64,000 nt of DNA. It comes from Mucor racemosus. Taxonomy: Eukaryota; Mucoromycota; Mucoromycetes; Mucorales; Mucoraceae. The stretch lies in contig JAPEHQ010000024.1 of the NCBI GenBank assembly GCA_027405735.1, positions 558,001 to 622,000 of the forward strand, given 5' to 3'. The notes beneath the pieces were generated by a model that made no database searches, had not been told where the DNA came from, and saw nothing but the letters and a program-made list of their open reading frames with translations. Made by a program: the position numbers and the translations under genes. Below, piece by piece: positions 1-10,642 of this stretch (positions are counted from its first letter, which is position 1; every line of letters begins with the position of its first letter).

Positions 1-2610
1 GAGCTTTATAATCAGATCTTACGTGTACTGTCGCACTATGGTAACACTGAACAATCGCTTCATGTGTATCAGCAATTAGAACTTCATTCCATGCCTACCT
101 CTGCTACTTTTGCTGCGCTCATTAATTTGTTTGGTCGTGTTGGTGATTTATCTTCTGCTTTGGTTTACTTTAAGAAATATACTCAACTCAAGGATAGTGT
201 TGGCCCTCATGATGCTTCTTATGTTTACAATGCTTTAGTTGATGCTCATCTTAAATGTCATCATCTTGAAGGCGCTCTCAAGATTGTTCAAGAAGATATG
301 TTATCTGGTGATGTCAAGGTCTCTACTATTCCTTACAATTCAATCATTCGTTATTATTGTATTAAGAATCAATTGAATCAAGCAAAGGAACTTATTCAAT
401 CTATGAAGACTTCTTATCCTCAGCCTGATGCTAGTAGTTATGGTCCTGTTCTTTCTTCTTACTGCCAATTGGGTCTTTACAATGAAGCTACTGAAATGTA
501 TCAAGCTCTTATTCAAACTGATATCTCTAAATCTTATGGTAATTTAGCCAACTATGCTTTGTTGTGCCTTAAGAATGCCAACAATAGCAACAAGGTAATT
601 GATGTTGTTAATGATATGCGCCATGCTGGTCTTGAACCTGATTCTATCTTGGCTGAGCGTATTGTTACTCATTTTGCTAAGCTTGGTCAAGTTACTGAAG
701 CTATTAATGCTCTTCGTTGTGTCCTTGAAGCTATGAAAGCTCGTTCTCTCTCAAAGGGTATTGCTCAAATCAAGAATGCTTCCATTCAAGTTGCTGTTTC
801 TGCAAAGGGTTGTTTCGAACAAACTTTACAAGTTGCTCGTATGTTGACTCCTCATTGCCCTCATGGTTTACCTGTGCAATTAGCAAAGACATTAATTGAA
901 GATTATGAATTTGACGCTAATCATGATGTTGTTACTCAATCTGATTATTCAATTTTGTTTGATGCTTCTATTACCATTGCTTCTGATGTTTCTCGTGGTA
1001 AATCTTCTCTTTCTCCTATCAATATTTTTGTATTCTGTCTTCAATCTGAAATGACTACCAAGAATTTCAAGGTGTGTTCTAGTGTCAAGTCTCGTGTATC
1101 TTCTTATTTCACTCGTGTTGGTGATAAGAAGGCTGCTCAAAAATGGGATGCTCTTTTCAATAAGGTTGAAGGTTTTGCTGCTATCGTTGCCAGCCCTATT
1201 CCTGTTGCTACTATCTCTGAATCTGAGGAAGCTTCTGCTGCTGTTATGAAGGCTGCTATTCATGGTCAACTTGATGAATCTCTTGATATTTTCCGTACTC
1301 GTATCATTGATGCTAAGCTTGTTCCTACTGCCGAACCTCTTCGTGATGCTATTGCTTTTGTTGGTAAACAAGGACATCTTGAAATTGCTGTTACAATGTA
1401 TCGCCTTGCTATCAAGTGCTTCAAGGAATCTTCTTTAGACTCTCAACGTATGGAACGTGCCATTTACATGATGACAAACAGTATCCTTATTGGCTATGCT
1501 CAACAAGGTGATATGGTCAATGCCAAGAAATATTATGAACAAATCAAGTTGATGGGTCGCTATCCTGATGGCAATGGCTATGCTAGCTTATTGCTTGGTA
1601 GTGCTAAATGTGCCACTGATGAAGCTACTGATGCCTTAACTATTTATGATGAAGCAAAACGTCGTGATGTCAAGCCTACTACTTTCTTTTACAATGTTGT
1701 TATCTCTAAATTAGCCAAGGCTCGTAAATTAGATGCTGCTATGAAACTCTTTGAAGAAATGCAGAACTTCAAGGTTATGCCCAATTCTATTACTTATGGT
1801 GCAATCATCTCTGCTTGTGTTCGTGCTGGTTCTGAACCTTTGGCTCGCAAGTTATTTGGTGAAATGCTGGCTTCTCCTTCTTTCCAACCTCGTGTTGGCC
1901 CTTTCAATAATATGATTCAATTCTATGTTCGTCAACAACCTGATCGTGAGCGTGCTTTAGAATATTTTGCTGAATTGCGTCGTCGCCACATCAAGCCTTC
2001 TGCTCATACTTATAAACTTTTGATGGAAGCTTACTCTTTGATTGCTCCTTATGATATGCCTACTGCTCATCGCATGTTGAGTGATATGGAACGCTGCGAT
2101 CATATTCGTCCTCAAGCTACTCATTATGCCACTTTAATTTACTCTTATGGTACTCTTCAACGTGATGTCAAGAGTGCTGATCGAGTTTTCCAGGATATGA
2201 ATGATAAAAATGTAACCAAAGATGAGGTTGTTTACCAAGCTATGCTCGATACTCTTGTAAGCAATGACCAATTGGCTCGTGCTGAAAAGCTTTATACCAA
2301 GATGCAAGGTGCTATTCAAAAGAGCACTTCTCCTTATATCGAAAATGTATTTATCCGCGGTTATGGTCAAAAGGGTTTCTTGGAAAAGGCTAAGGCTATG
2401 TTTGATGCTATGACTGATGATAAGATCACCAATGATCAATCTTCCTCTTCTACTGCTGTAATCCGTGAACCTAGTACCTATGAAGCCATGGTTCGTGCTT
2501 ATGTTGAAAACAAGAAATTGACTGAAGCCAAAGAAATCTTTGACTTGATGGTTCAACGTGAATTCCCTGAAAAGGTTACCGCTTTGGTAGCTGAATTAAT
2601 TGCTGCTTAA
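1..2610 (+). CDS. PPR (pentatricopeptide repeat) protein, 5' end outside window
   Basis: The frame is open from base 1 to the stop at 2608-2610, giving 869 residues with no intron. No start is visible because the gene begins upstream; the GTG at 64 is simply a valine codon. The protein is a series of roughly 35-residue helical hairpin units of PPR type, clearest in the second half, for example units containing TFFYNVVISKLAKARKLDAA, SITYGAIISACVRAG and HTYKLLMEAYSL. PPR proteins bind single-stranded RNA in a sequence-specific way and usually act in mitochondria on transcript stability, splicing or translation. Which RNA this one binds cannot be told, and the targeting peptide would lie outside the window. 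The base composition is like that of the other genes here. Confidence 0.9.
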   Translation, partial: ELYNQILRVLSHYGNTEQSLHVYQQLELHSMPTSATFAALINLFGRVGDLSSALVYFKKYTQLKDSVGPHDASYVYNALVDAHLKCHHLEGALKIVQEDMLSGDVKVSTIPYNSIIRYYCIKNQLNQAKELIQSMKTSYPQPDASSYGPVLSSYCQLGLYNEATEMYQALIQTDISKSYGNLANYALLCLKNANNSNKVIDVVNDMRHAGLEPDSILAERIVTHFAKLGQVTEAINALRCVLEAMKARSLSKGIAQIKNASIQVAVSAKGCFEQTLQVARMLTPHCPHGLPVQLAKTLIEDYEFDANHDVVTQSDYSILFDASITIASDVSRGKSSLSPINIFVFCLQSEMTTKNFKVCSSVKSRVSSYFTRVGDKKAAQKWDALFNKVEGFAAIVASPIPVATISESEEASAAVMKAAIHGQLDESLDIFRTRIIDAKLVPTAEPLRDAIAFVGKQGHLEIAVTMYRLAIKCFKESSLDSQRMERAIYMMTNSILIGYAQQGDMVNAKKYYEQIKLMGRYPDGNGYASLLLGSAKCATDEATDALTIYDEAKRRDVKPTTFFYNVVISKLAKARKLDAAMKLFEEMQNFKVMPNSITYGAIISACVRAGSEPLARKLFGEMLASPSFQPRVGPFNNMIQFYVRQQPDRERALEYFAELRRRHIKPSAHTYKLLMEAYSLIAPYDMPTAHRMLSDMERCDHIRPQATHYATLIYSYGTLQRDVKSADRVFQDMNDKNVTKDEVVYQAMLDTLVSNDQLARAEKLYTKMQGAIQKSTSPYIENVFIRGYGQKGFLEKAKAMFDAMTDDKITNDQSSSSTAVIREPSTYEAMVRAYVENKKLTEAKEIFDLMVQREFPEKVTALVAELIAA

Positions 2611-4152
2611 CTTCATAACTTTAATCCTGCATTGTTGTATATAAATAAATAAATAATAAACTTCTTGTACATATCTTAAATTAAATTGACAATCTTTTTA
2701 TCTTGCCTATTTTGTTAATAAGTTTAATCAGATCTCTTTCTTAATCAATCCATCAACGACACCAAATTTGGATTAATTAAAGTGTATTATCAATTATCAG
2801 ATGCAAACATCTAATAAAGACCGCTTAAATTTGATTGTGGAAAGTTAGACATGGTTGCATGTGATACAAAATAATTAATAAATCTGTAATAGACACATTT
2901 TGCTTTTCTGTTTTAACAAATTTGTTACTTTTGTTGAATAAGCTGATTTTAACACAAGAAATATCCATAAATGTAATAAATTACATGCCTTTTTCAAGAG
3001 AACTCGTCTGTTTGATTAACGTTTCGATCATGATTGCCCACACAAACCTCTCCACTGTGCGGTATTTGAAAAAGATACGCCGTTAAAACCAAAATTTACT
3101 GAAAAAAAATAACTGTTTTTTTAAATTTAAGTAACAGATCAAATATAAACTATCTATAGTTCAGTCATTTTTATTCATGGTTCTTGGCTGTCCGTAACTG
3201 ATGATGTGGTTTTTAACACAGGCTTTCTGCCAAAAAGTTCTACAATTGCATGAAAACCAATGTTTTTGGATGCCCAAAGAGGTCAGAAAATTGGCTTACA
3301 ACTTGACCTAGACATTACTCGATCAAAAACTGATACTTCTTCGAGAAACAAAAGCAGACCAAAAGCTGTAACTTTGAAATATATTTTTTAATAGAAACTA
3401 GAACATATTCAAAAAACAATGTAGGATACTACATTTGATTTTTATGTTTTTATGGACATTTCTAAATCTTAATCTCTAAATTTGGCGCTATATGCTTTTA
3501 ATACTAATAAGTAATATGCACAATTTGTTCATGAAACTTTTTTTAGTAAGTGTAGTTGTGACATTAAATTATCAAAACTTTGAATCCCTTTATCTCAGCA
3601 TTGAAACTGATTACAGACGTACAGCTAGCACCATCATTTTTGCCTTACAAGATTCTATTGAAAACCATGGTTACTTCAAACTCGTTTGTGAGTTTTTCGT
3701 TTTTTTTTTGTATTAAAATTTGTGAGTTTTTCGGAAAAAGTTGAAGATCTGATTTTTCCAAAAAAAAAAATCTCAGATATAGTTATGGAGTGTCACTTTT
3801 TACCTGATTTTTTTTTTTTTTTACAGTTTGTCTACATAAAAACGTCAATAACAAAAGTACTTTGTGAATGCTAAATAAATAGGAAATTATTTGAAAATAT
3901 TCATAAAGCTGTAAATTTCGCATGATTTACTTTACCCAATCTGTGAAATACACGAGGATATTCACGGAAAAATAGTATAAAAAAACAATAGGAATTCGAC
4001 TAGATAATATTAGGGTTTATTATCAAGTTAGATTCTACTGAAGACTTCTGTAATAAATAAATTTCCTCTTTATATAGTTTTCATCAGAGAGGTTAGGTGA
4101 ACATTCTTAGTTCCATACATAGTAGCCAATAATAACCCTTGTCAGATATAAG
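2611..4152. other. Intergenic, no gene recognised
   Basis: AT-rich sequence downstream of the PPR gene. An AATAAA-like stretch lies at about 2642-2656, within 50 bases of the stop, and could serve 3' end formation. Short homopolymer runs occur near 3760 and 3810. Small open frames (for example 3492-3716) have no recognisable content. Confidence 0.5.
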
Positions 4153-4875
4153 TGGAGTAAATAACGCTGTTGTTCACTAAAAATAAAAAAATAAAAAAAT
4201 AAAAAGTGGTAGAAATACAATTATAATCAGCTAAAGTTTTTATTGTAAAAGATTTCGGAAGATTTAAAATAATTGAAAAAGTATGAGAGTATTTATAGTG
4301 ATTGGGAGAACTTGGATACCATCAAACTTGAATGGATTTATATTTAGTAATCTTCCAGTTTTGAGTACATTGTTATTGATTTAATATTTTAAGGCGTAAA
4401 TCATGCAGAGCATTGGCTATAAGGGATTGATGTCAAGTGTGACAATATTGGCCTTTTGGGAAATGGTTGTTTACTATTGTTATATCTATTTTAACCTTGA
4501 ATTAAGGGGTAATTTTATATGCTTAAATCTTATTTATATTGATAGTGCAACTTCAGTATAGATGAGTAGTTGACTAAATTGATATCTTTGCTTATTATTA
4601 TTATTGATTTGGATAGAATCCTATTTTGATATATATGTCATTTGTGTAATTGATTGCGTCGTGATCAAGGGCGCTATCATATACACGACATGTATAGTTC
4701 AAAAAAGGTATTTCATATTTTTAGCATGCATTTGTTATTGCGTTCAAAGTTCAATTGAAGCATTTGTTTATTACTGTCGCTTATATTTCAAGTGGCATCA
4801 TATTTTATGAGCGACACTTGGAAATTAAGTTATTTTATTATTATCAAGCGTTTTTAGTATGTAATTTCATTGCAA
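4153..4875 (+). repeat. 723-bp dispersed repeat with TTGCAGT-type ends (copy A)
   Basis: Collinear over its whole length with 49652-50382 read on the opposite strand. Shared blocks include the GTAGAAATACAATTATAATC segment near the start and TTATCAAGCGTTTTTAGTAT near the end. In copy B the two ends read TTGCAGTAAATG and, inverted, TTGCAGTGGAAT, so it looks like a short terminal inverted repeat; copy A has partly lost the left end. No coding capacity is visible. It is probably a non-autonomous DNA element. Confidence 0.75.
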
Positions 4876-5394
4876 TAAGCCTTGATAGTAACCAATCGGT
4901 GTATTCATAGAGTTCATGGGCCCTTGATCATAATGGTGTGATTAGATCCACATTACGTTGATTGGTCTTTAACTATAAGCTGATAGAATCGAATTTCGGT
5001 AGAAAGTTTATATTAGTATGAATCAGCATATATCATTTAGTAATGTAATGTCTATTCATGCCAGCTGTAATTTAATTGAGCATCAGATGAAATGGGGATC
5101 AATATAATGGATAAATGTGTACAAAAGTCGATATCTACCAGGAGAAAAACTAGTGATTATAAAAGTATGTATAGTATTGGCTTAATTTGAATGAATGAAT
5201 AAACTCATGTTAGTCTATTAATTTTCTAAAAAGTATTTATTTCTATTTAGTGGCCAACAGCTAAGAAGAGGAAAACAAGATGTTGTCTTGTATATCACTA
5301 CCAACTATCAAAGGTACACCATAATTATTACTTATTAGCTTGTTATTAATAATTGATTTTACTAAAAATCAATTTTGATAGGTCAAAAGTATGT
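4876..5394. other. Intergenic flank of the foldback element
   Basis: No gene recognised. From about 5253 short exon-like pieces with splice-like borders appear just before the first clear dynein-type fragment, so part of this stretch may be decayed gene sequence. Confidence 0.4.
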
Positions 5395-5496
5395 TTCTTC
5401 TGGTAAAGCATTGAATAATTGGTTTGGGACAAAGAGGATAGAAAGGCGGCGATAGGTTCCAGTGATGGCCATGTTTATGTTTATGATATTGGAGAG
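5395..5496 (+). pseudogene. Dynein intermediate chain-like WD40 fragment, left arm
   Basis: Broken frames encode SSGKALN and then, after a frame change, IGSSDGHVYVYDIGE, followed directly by GTAAG, as at an exon end. This wording matches the conserved WD repeat region near the C-terminus of cytoplasmic dynein intermediate chains, by memory of the family. The frame is disrupted between the two parts, so it cannot be functional. It is the mirror partner of 12458-12640. Confidence 0.65.
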
Positions 5497-6814
5497 GTAA
5501 GATTAAAACTTAATGTAAACCACCTCTAGAGCATTAATTATAAAGCAAGGCTATATAATCATAAAATAAACTACCACACTATATTAACATGTATAAAGAT
5601 TTACAGTAATAAGGTTGAATCAAGTGGGTACAGCATCGTAGATTCTTGAAAAAGTTCTCAAGTATTATAAAATCTCTTATTTTTAAGACTTACAAAGCTT
5701 ATAAGCGGAATATTAATTTCGAAAATTATTCTTGTCCAGATCATCAATTTTTGACATTTTTTAATTTTTTTTTTCTGATTTTGCAAATCTAGAGTTAATT
5801 ATACTACCAATTATAAAAACAAAAAATATACACATATACAACATTTAGCGCTCTATTTGCTCAATAAAAAACAAAGAATATTTTTATTACAAAATATTAC
5901 ATGAAAATCCTTTAATCAAAAAACTGTTTTTGGGCCAAAAATGCTAAGTTTCATTACTTAAAATTTGATATTAAGCTTTTATAAAATGTGTATTAGTCAT
6001 GGCTACAATTTTCTCTCACAATGTAGTATATTTAAATGTTGATTTTGGTATCAAAATTTGATTCTTCTGATTTTTGTTCAAAATCATGAGTGTTGGTAAG
6101 GATAAAATGAGTCCCGAAAATGTCCGCTACAAAGTCTGAATTTTCAGACCGATATGGTTAAATATAAGAAAAAGTTAAGAAAAAGAAACGCTTTTTTATT
6201 TAAAACTTAGATATACCATAATATAAGAGACTTAGCCGTTCAATCTTGCTATGCTCAATTACGGCATCGTTCTAGGGGCTCGCTTTTGCAATTTTTTAAT
6301 GAATCTATGATATGACAGACGGTTTTTCCGGTAGAAAAATACACGTTAATAATTTTTTTATGGTAACAGATATTGCCTATTTTGCTTAGTTTATAGTTCA
6401 GGCGCTGTAATTCTGCTTTTACGTTGGCTGAAATGTGCAATTTAGTAGGGTTTTAATTGCGCTAAATAACAATGTAAAGCCTTGAAAATCCTTTTATGCG
6501 TGTGTTGTTTCTCTCTTTTTGTTTTCATATTCCAAGGATATATTCACCGTTTGATAAGGCATATCCGATTATCAAACTGGTATTATTTTCTCGTATCTGA
6601 ATACGTATGCTAACATAAGGAATTAATATTTTTAATAACGTGCCACCAGCTTTAAATCTGTGTAAACCTTAATTTTGTTTCAATTTTTATTTACTTTTAA
6701 ACACCGCTATTTCAGTATGCTTTTTTTTTTGGAGGCATCTCATGGCAGGTGATGTAGCTCATTTGTTATTTGAGAGATTGAGAAGTATAATAAGTTTAAA
6801 CAAACATTTTATTT

Positions 6815-8890
6815 TTATAACAAATCGTTAGGAATTCTAACTTTTCTATGGGATAAATATTTTTTTTCCACAAATTTCTTAACTTCTTGGACAACTTCTC
6901 TACCGTCTCTACATTTGCTATAAGCTTCGATGTAGTCCATCGACCTTCTGAAATAACGTCTGATTTGAGTCAGGTTACCAGAGGTATCCAGAAAAGAATG
7001 GATATTTTTCTCCAGAGACTTGAACGTATAGTCACATCGCAAACGAGCTTCCCTCTTGGCAGCACCCCAGTACATTTCAATCCAATTGCATTCGCAATGG
7101 TACTTCGGGTATAATTCGAAGATGTGTCCAGATTCTTCAATTATTTCCTGCAAAGCAGATTTCTGTTGAACAAAATCAGGGCAGTTTTCCAAAAAATGAC
7201 GAGCACAACAAATGGGATTGACACGTTCGGGAGCACCACAATGCAGTTTCCATTTTTGGCCTTCAACATCATGGCCAACCCATCGTCCTCTTTCTTCTAA
7301 GATCGACTTGATTCCTTTGAAGTAACGGACCTTCTTCGTCTTGACGCATCCCTTTTTATTCGTGATAATCTCTTTATTATAAAAGAAAGTCTGTGGTTTC
7401 CGCAAACCAGTGGCTTTGCAGATATACCAAGTATCACGGAACTGGAACTTCTCATTTAAGGACCACGGCTTCTCGTTTAAGGTCATGCGAGTAACCACCA
7501 GAGCATCATCAGCGAAAGCGCCATGGTTGGAGCTGTTATCGAAAAGAAAAATAGCTTGACAGTTTGGATGGAGTGCTTCAAAAAGCCCAATTGCATTTTC
7601 TTTCAGCTGTTCAACCATGTGTTTTGAAGTCCACCAACCTTCTCTGGAATCACCTGCTTTAAACAACGTCCTAGATGACCAACTTCTGATTTTCATAGTT
7701 CCATGACAGGGACATTGGAATTCGCTTACCATTATCGAGGAACCTGGACCCTTCTTACGAATATAGTTCTCACCATCAGCCAACCACAAGTCATTTTTAC
7801 CGTCATTAGCGTAGAAGGTGCTTTCATCATGGGTAACGAACACATACTTTTTTTCATAATATTCTAATCCAACAGGTTCCAACACATCTTCTTCGTTCTC
7901 TCCTGTGTAAAAATCCATCTTTTCCATATACTGAAGCATCCTTTGTGACCAAAAATCTCTATATGCGACCACATCTTCCCGTTCATGGCCATCAAAATAG
8001 ATAGTCTTTTGGTTTTTTCTATAGGCGTAACCCCATTCATGGAGATACTTGCTGATAGTAGTCTGACTTACACATCTATCAGTAACACCTAAGATTGAAG
8101 GGACAACCACTTTGTCAATATACTCCTTGATAACGACCAAAGACCGCTCTGCAGGCTTTGTTTTGCGGATTTCTTCAAGAACAATTTGTTTTACATCAGA
8201 ATCATTCAGAAAACATTTTCTTTTTGAATGGCAGCCTTGGTTATGGTTTGACAACACACCCTCACAAATGAACTCCTTGGCCCATTTAACAATTGTCATA
8301 GCACGATAAGTTACGTTGTTTTTAGGCCAGTAGATTCTAGCTGCTTTACGCGAAGCTGAAAGTGTTTTATCACCTTCAAGTCTTTTGATAAAGTAATAAT
8401 TGATCGAAGAGTATCGCACAAAATTATAAGTCTCAGTTTTGCTTCCTTCATGCTTCGAGTTCATCACCGGCTTCACAAATTCTTGAAGTTTTGGAAATGT
8501 TTCTTTTATTTGCATAATTTCTTTGTCCTTAAGACTTAATGCTTGTCGCTCTTCTACAGGAATTGCTGGGACCAGCGGAACAAAACCAAATCTCTCCAGT
8601 TTATGTCTCTCATCGACAGCTTCATTCTCCTTTTCACGTCTCCAGAGTGTCGTCCTTGAATTTTTCGAATACCAAAAAGGCCTGTTGCTTTTTCTAGTCG
8701 TGTCGACTAAAATTTCATTCACTGATCTACGGATTTCAGGATTTGAATTGCACATCTGGGCTGCACTGTTTAATTCGGCGATGTCGGAATCAATCATCTC
8801 CCAATCTTCATTATCAACACCTATAAACTGGCTTGTATCGCTTTTTACTCTATTTTGATAAGCTTTTTTTCTAGCTGTGAGTGGAGGCAT
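6815..8890 (-). CDS. DDE transposase, 691 aa
   Basis: A single uninterrupted frame starting at MPPLTARKK. The N-terminal half has helix-turn-helix-like stretches (about residues 190-290). The catalytic core shows the three acidic residues in the expected order: D in VFVTHDESTFY, D in AIFLFDNSSNHG and E in HCECNWIEMYWGAAKREAR. The last motif is typical of a large fungal transposase group related to IS630/Tc1/mariner, and the TA target duplication of the host element agrees. It would cut and rejoin the ACGTGCCACC ends in the nucleus. At 691 residues it is longer than classical Tc1 or mariner transposases (about 340 aa), with an extended N-terminus and an insert between the second D and the E. 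The exact subfamily is not resolved. Confidence 0.88.
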   Translation of the reverse strand: MPPLTARKKAYQNRVKSDTSQFIGVDNEDWEMIDSDIAELNSAAQMCNSNPEIRRSVNEILVDTTRKSNRPFWYSKNSRTTLWRREKENEAVDERHKLERFGFVPLVPAIPVEERQALSLKDKEIMQIKETFPKLQEFVKPVMNSKHEGSKTETYNFVRYSSINYYFIKRLEGDKTLSASRKAARIYWPKNNVTYRAMTIVKWAKEFICEGVLSNHNQGCHSKRKCFLNDSDVKQIVLEEIRKTKPAERSLVVIKEYIDKVVVPSILGVTDRCVSQTTISKYLHEWGYAYRKNQKTIYFDGHEREDVVAYRDFWSQRMLQYMEKMDFYTGENEEDVLEPVGLEYYEKKYVFVTHDESTFYANDGKNDLWLADGENYIRKKGPGSSIMVSEFQCPCHGTMKIRSWSSRTLFKAGDSREGWWTSKHMVEQLKENAIGLFEALHPNCQAIFLFDNSSNHGAFADDALVVTRMTLNEKPWSLNEKFQFRDTWYICKATGLRKPQTFFYNKEIITNKKGCVKTKKVRYFKGIKSILEERGRWVGHDVEGQKWKLHCGAPERVNPICCARHFLENCPDFVQQKSALQEIIEESGHIFELYPKYHCECNWIEMYWGAAKREARLRCDYTFKSLEKNIHSFLDTSGNLTQIRRYFRRSMDYIEAYSKCRDGREVVQEVKKFVEKKYLSHRKVRIPNDLL

Positions 8891-8999
8891 AGTAATAAAA
8901 ATTGAGTGTATAGATGATGTAAAACTTTGATCCTCCCTGAATAATTTAAATAACGGAGTATAACTTTAATTCTTTGTAGCCAAGCCTTATTTCCTACCC

Positions 9000-9670
9000 A
9001 AAAATATTTGCAGTACCGCCTATTTTCAACAGCTATCAGTAAAATGATTTTATAGTAAAAATAACTATTAAAGCCATAACAATTGTTCACAAAGGTTTAA
9101 ATAATGATTGTTATGGCTCTGATTTATTATATCTTTATTTTTCGGAAAGTTGATAGGTCTTGAAGATTTTTTTTTGTAAGCTGGTGCTACGTCGATACCC
9201 CAGCTTAAAGTCTGCGAAACCACATAATATTTTCAAAGGCCATCCATAAATTATTGCCATAGTAAAATTCATCACTGCAGTTATTAAAGCTGTTATCAAA
9301 ACTCTAAACAACAATTGTTATGTATCCGATTTAGTGTCTTAGTATTTTTGAGTAAGTTGATAGCGAAAATGGTGATTTCAGGTATTGCTTACGTAAGCTG
9401 GGTTTAAGGTAAGGAGGTTATGTATCACAAAGTATCCTTGTTTCAAAAGTTACCCTCACCTAAGAGCACACAGCTTAGATTTTGAAATACCGTCTATTTT
9501 CAAAGGCTATCAACAGAATGATTTTATAGTAAAATTAAGTATTCGAGCCATAACAATTGTTTACAAAGGTTTAAATAATGATTGTTATGGATTTTTTTTA
9601 TTGTATCGTTAGTTTTGGGTGAGTTGATAGCTCTTGAAAAAAGTTAAAATTTGTGCAGGTTTAAAGTTGG
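9000..9670. repeat. Three subterminal repeats of about 240 bp in the transposon
   Basis: Units at about 9000-9230, 9230-9480 and 9485-9670 share an order of blocks: a TTTTCAAAGGC segment, a CATAACAATTGTT block, an ATTGTTATG block and a GAGTTGATAG-like block. The CATAACAAT and ATTGTTATG blocks are inverted to each other. The middle unit is the most diverged. They lie only at the end upstream of the transposase gene, so they may hold transposase binding sites or its promoter. Confidence 0.65.
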
Positions 9671-10345
9671 TGGCACGTTATCGGTAGCAGTCTATATTAG
9701 AGGCTGAAATTTTCATTTAACCCCATTCTAAGATCAAACATCATTAGTTACTACTGTATTGTTGGACGTACTTCTTGATTACCAGATCAAATCGAAGGCA
9801 ATGATGTTTATATCTAATCAATGAAGAGCTAGAACTGGCTTCAAACCCACGAAATGTTCCAGAAAAGTGATGAAATTCCAAATGATATAGAAGCAAAAAA
9901 AAAAGAATAATCGAATGTTTTGTCTAATAACCATACTTTCGATGGTAGCTACTGTATACTTGAAAACAAATCTTTTTACAACAGCTCACAATCGTAAACT
10001 AAAATAGTAAGTTTAAAGAAGGTTAATATTATGCTTAAATTTTATGTGTGATAAAGTAGTAATGTCTATAATTTTAGATTTGGCTTGCATATAAATTTAA
10101 GCAATAAGTGTTATTCATGTTTATGCTCGAGCAAAAATCATTATCCCTGCAAACATTATAATAACTATAATAAATATATTTACAAATGATGATAATCGTA
10201 AATATATTGGCTGTTGCATGTATTGCTCTACTACATCAAAAACTTATTGAATTATGTTGTCTATAATCTATATTAATAAAAACAAATGTAATTTAAAAAC
10301 ACATTCCAATAGAAAATGCAATAGAATTTTAAGGACGGTACGATG

Positions 10346-10642
10346 CTCACACTACGGCCGACCTGTGCTGCACAAGACAATTTTTTTGTGCACAGGTGAG
10401 CTGCACACTATAGCCTGAGCTGTTGTGCTCACTGAGTATGGCTAAAAAGATAACAAGATGCACATGGGCACAACAAAAGAAACTGCACACAAGCACAACG
10501 CTAAGTCTGTATGTGCAGAATTATAGACTCTATCCATGTGCATGGCTGCATGGCTACATGAAATTAATTCCATATGTGCATAATAATAAAATCTGACCAT
10601 GAGCATAATGAGCTGATCGTATGGGCGCAAATTGATCTGTAC
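10346..10642. repeat. Loop of the foldback with many TGCACA/TGTGCA words
   Basis: The unpaired centre of the foldback. It is less AT-rich than the arms and full of short words such as GTGCTGCACA, TGCACA, TGAGCAC and CATGTGCAT. It contains CGGCCGACCTGTGCTGCACA (10355-10374), which recurs exactly at 16338-16357. No coding capacity was recognised. Confidence 0.55.

Larger units (their letters stand above)
6638..9678 (-). mobile_element. Tc1/mariner-superfamily transposon, 3041 bp, TA target duplication
   Basis: The ends are inverted repeats beginning ACGTGCCACCARCTTTAAA. TA dinucleotides flank the element at 6636-6637 and 9679-9680. The opposite arm of the surrounding foldback has the uninterrupted sequence with a single TA at about 11305-11306, which serves as an empty site and fixes both borders. 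The element holds one long transposase gene on the minus strand. At 9000-9670 there are three imperfect repeats of about 240 bp, on one side only. The intact frame and matching ends suggest it is fairly young and could be autonomous. Confidence 0.88.

Noticed and set aside
949..2556. Two minus-strand frames of about 140 codons inside the PPR gene
   Set aside because: They are antisense shadows of the PPR coding sequence, with low-quality composition.
3492..3716. 74-codon plus frame
   Set aside because: Hydrophobic, AT-driven composition, no promoter-like leader, no motif.
6255..6440. 61-codon frame, identical to 11502-11687 on the other strand
   Set aside because: The identity is explained by the inverted arms. 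The frame has no recognisable content and covers the GC-rich module, so it is not called a gene.
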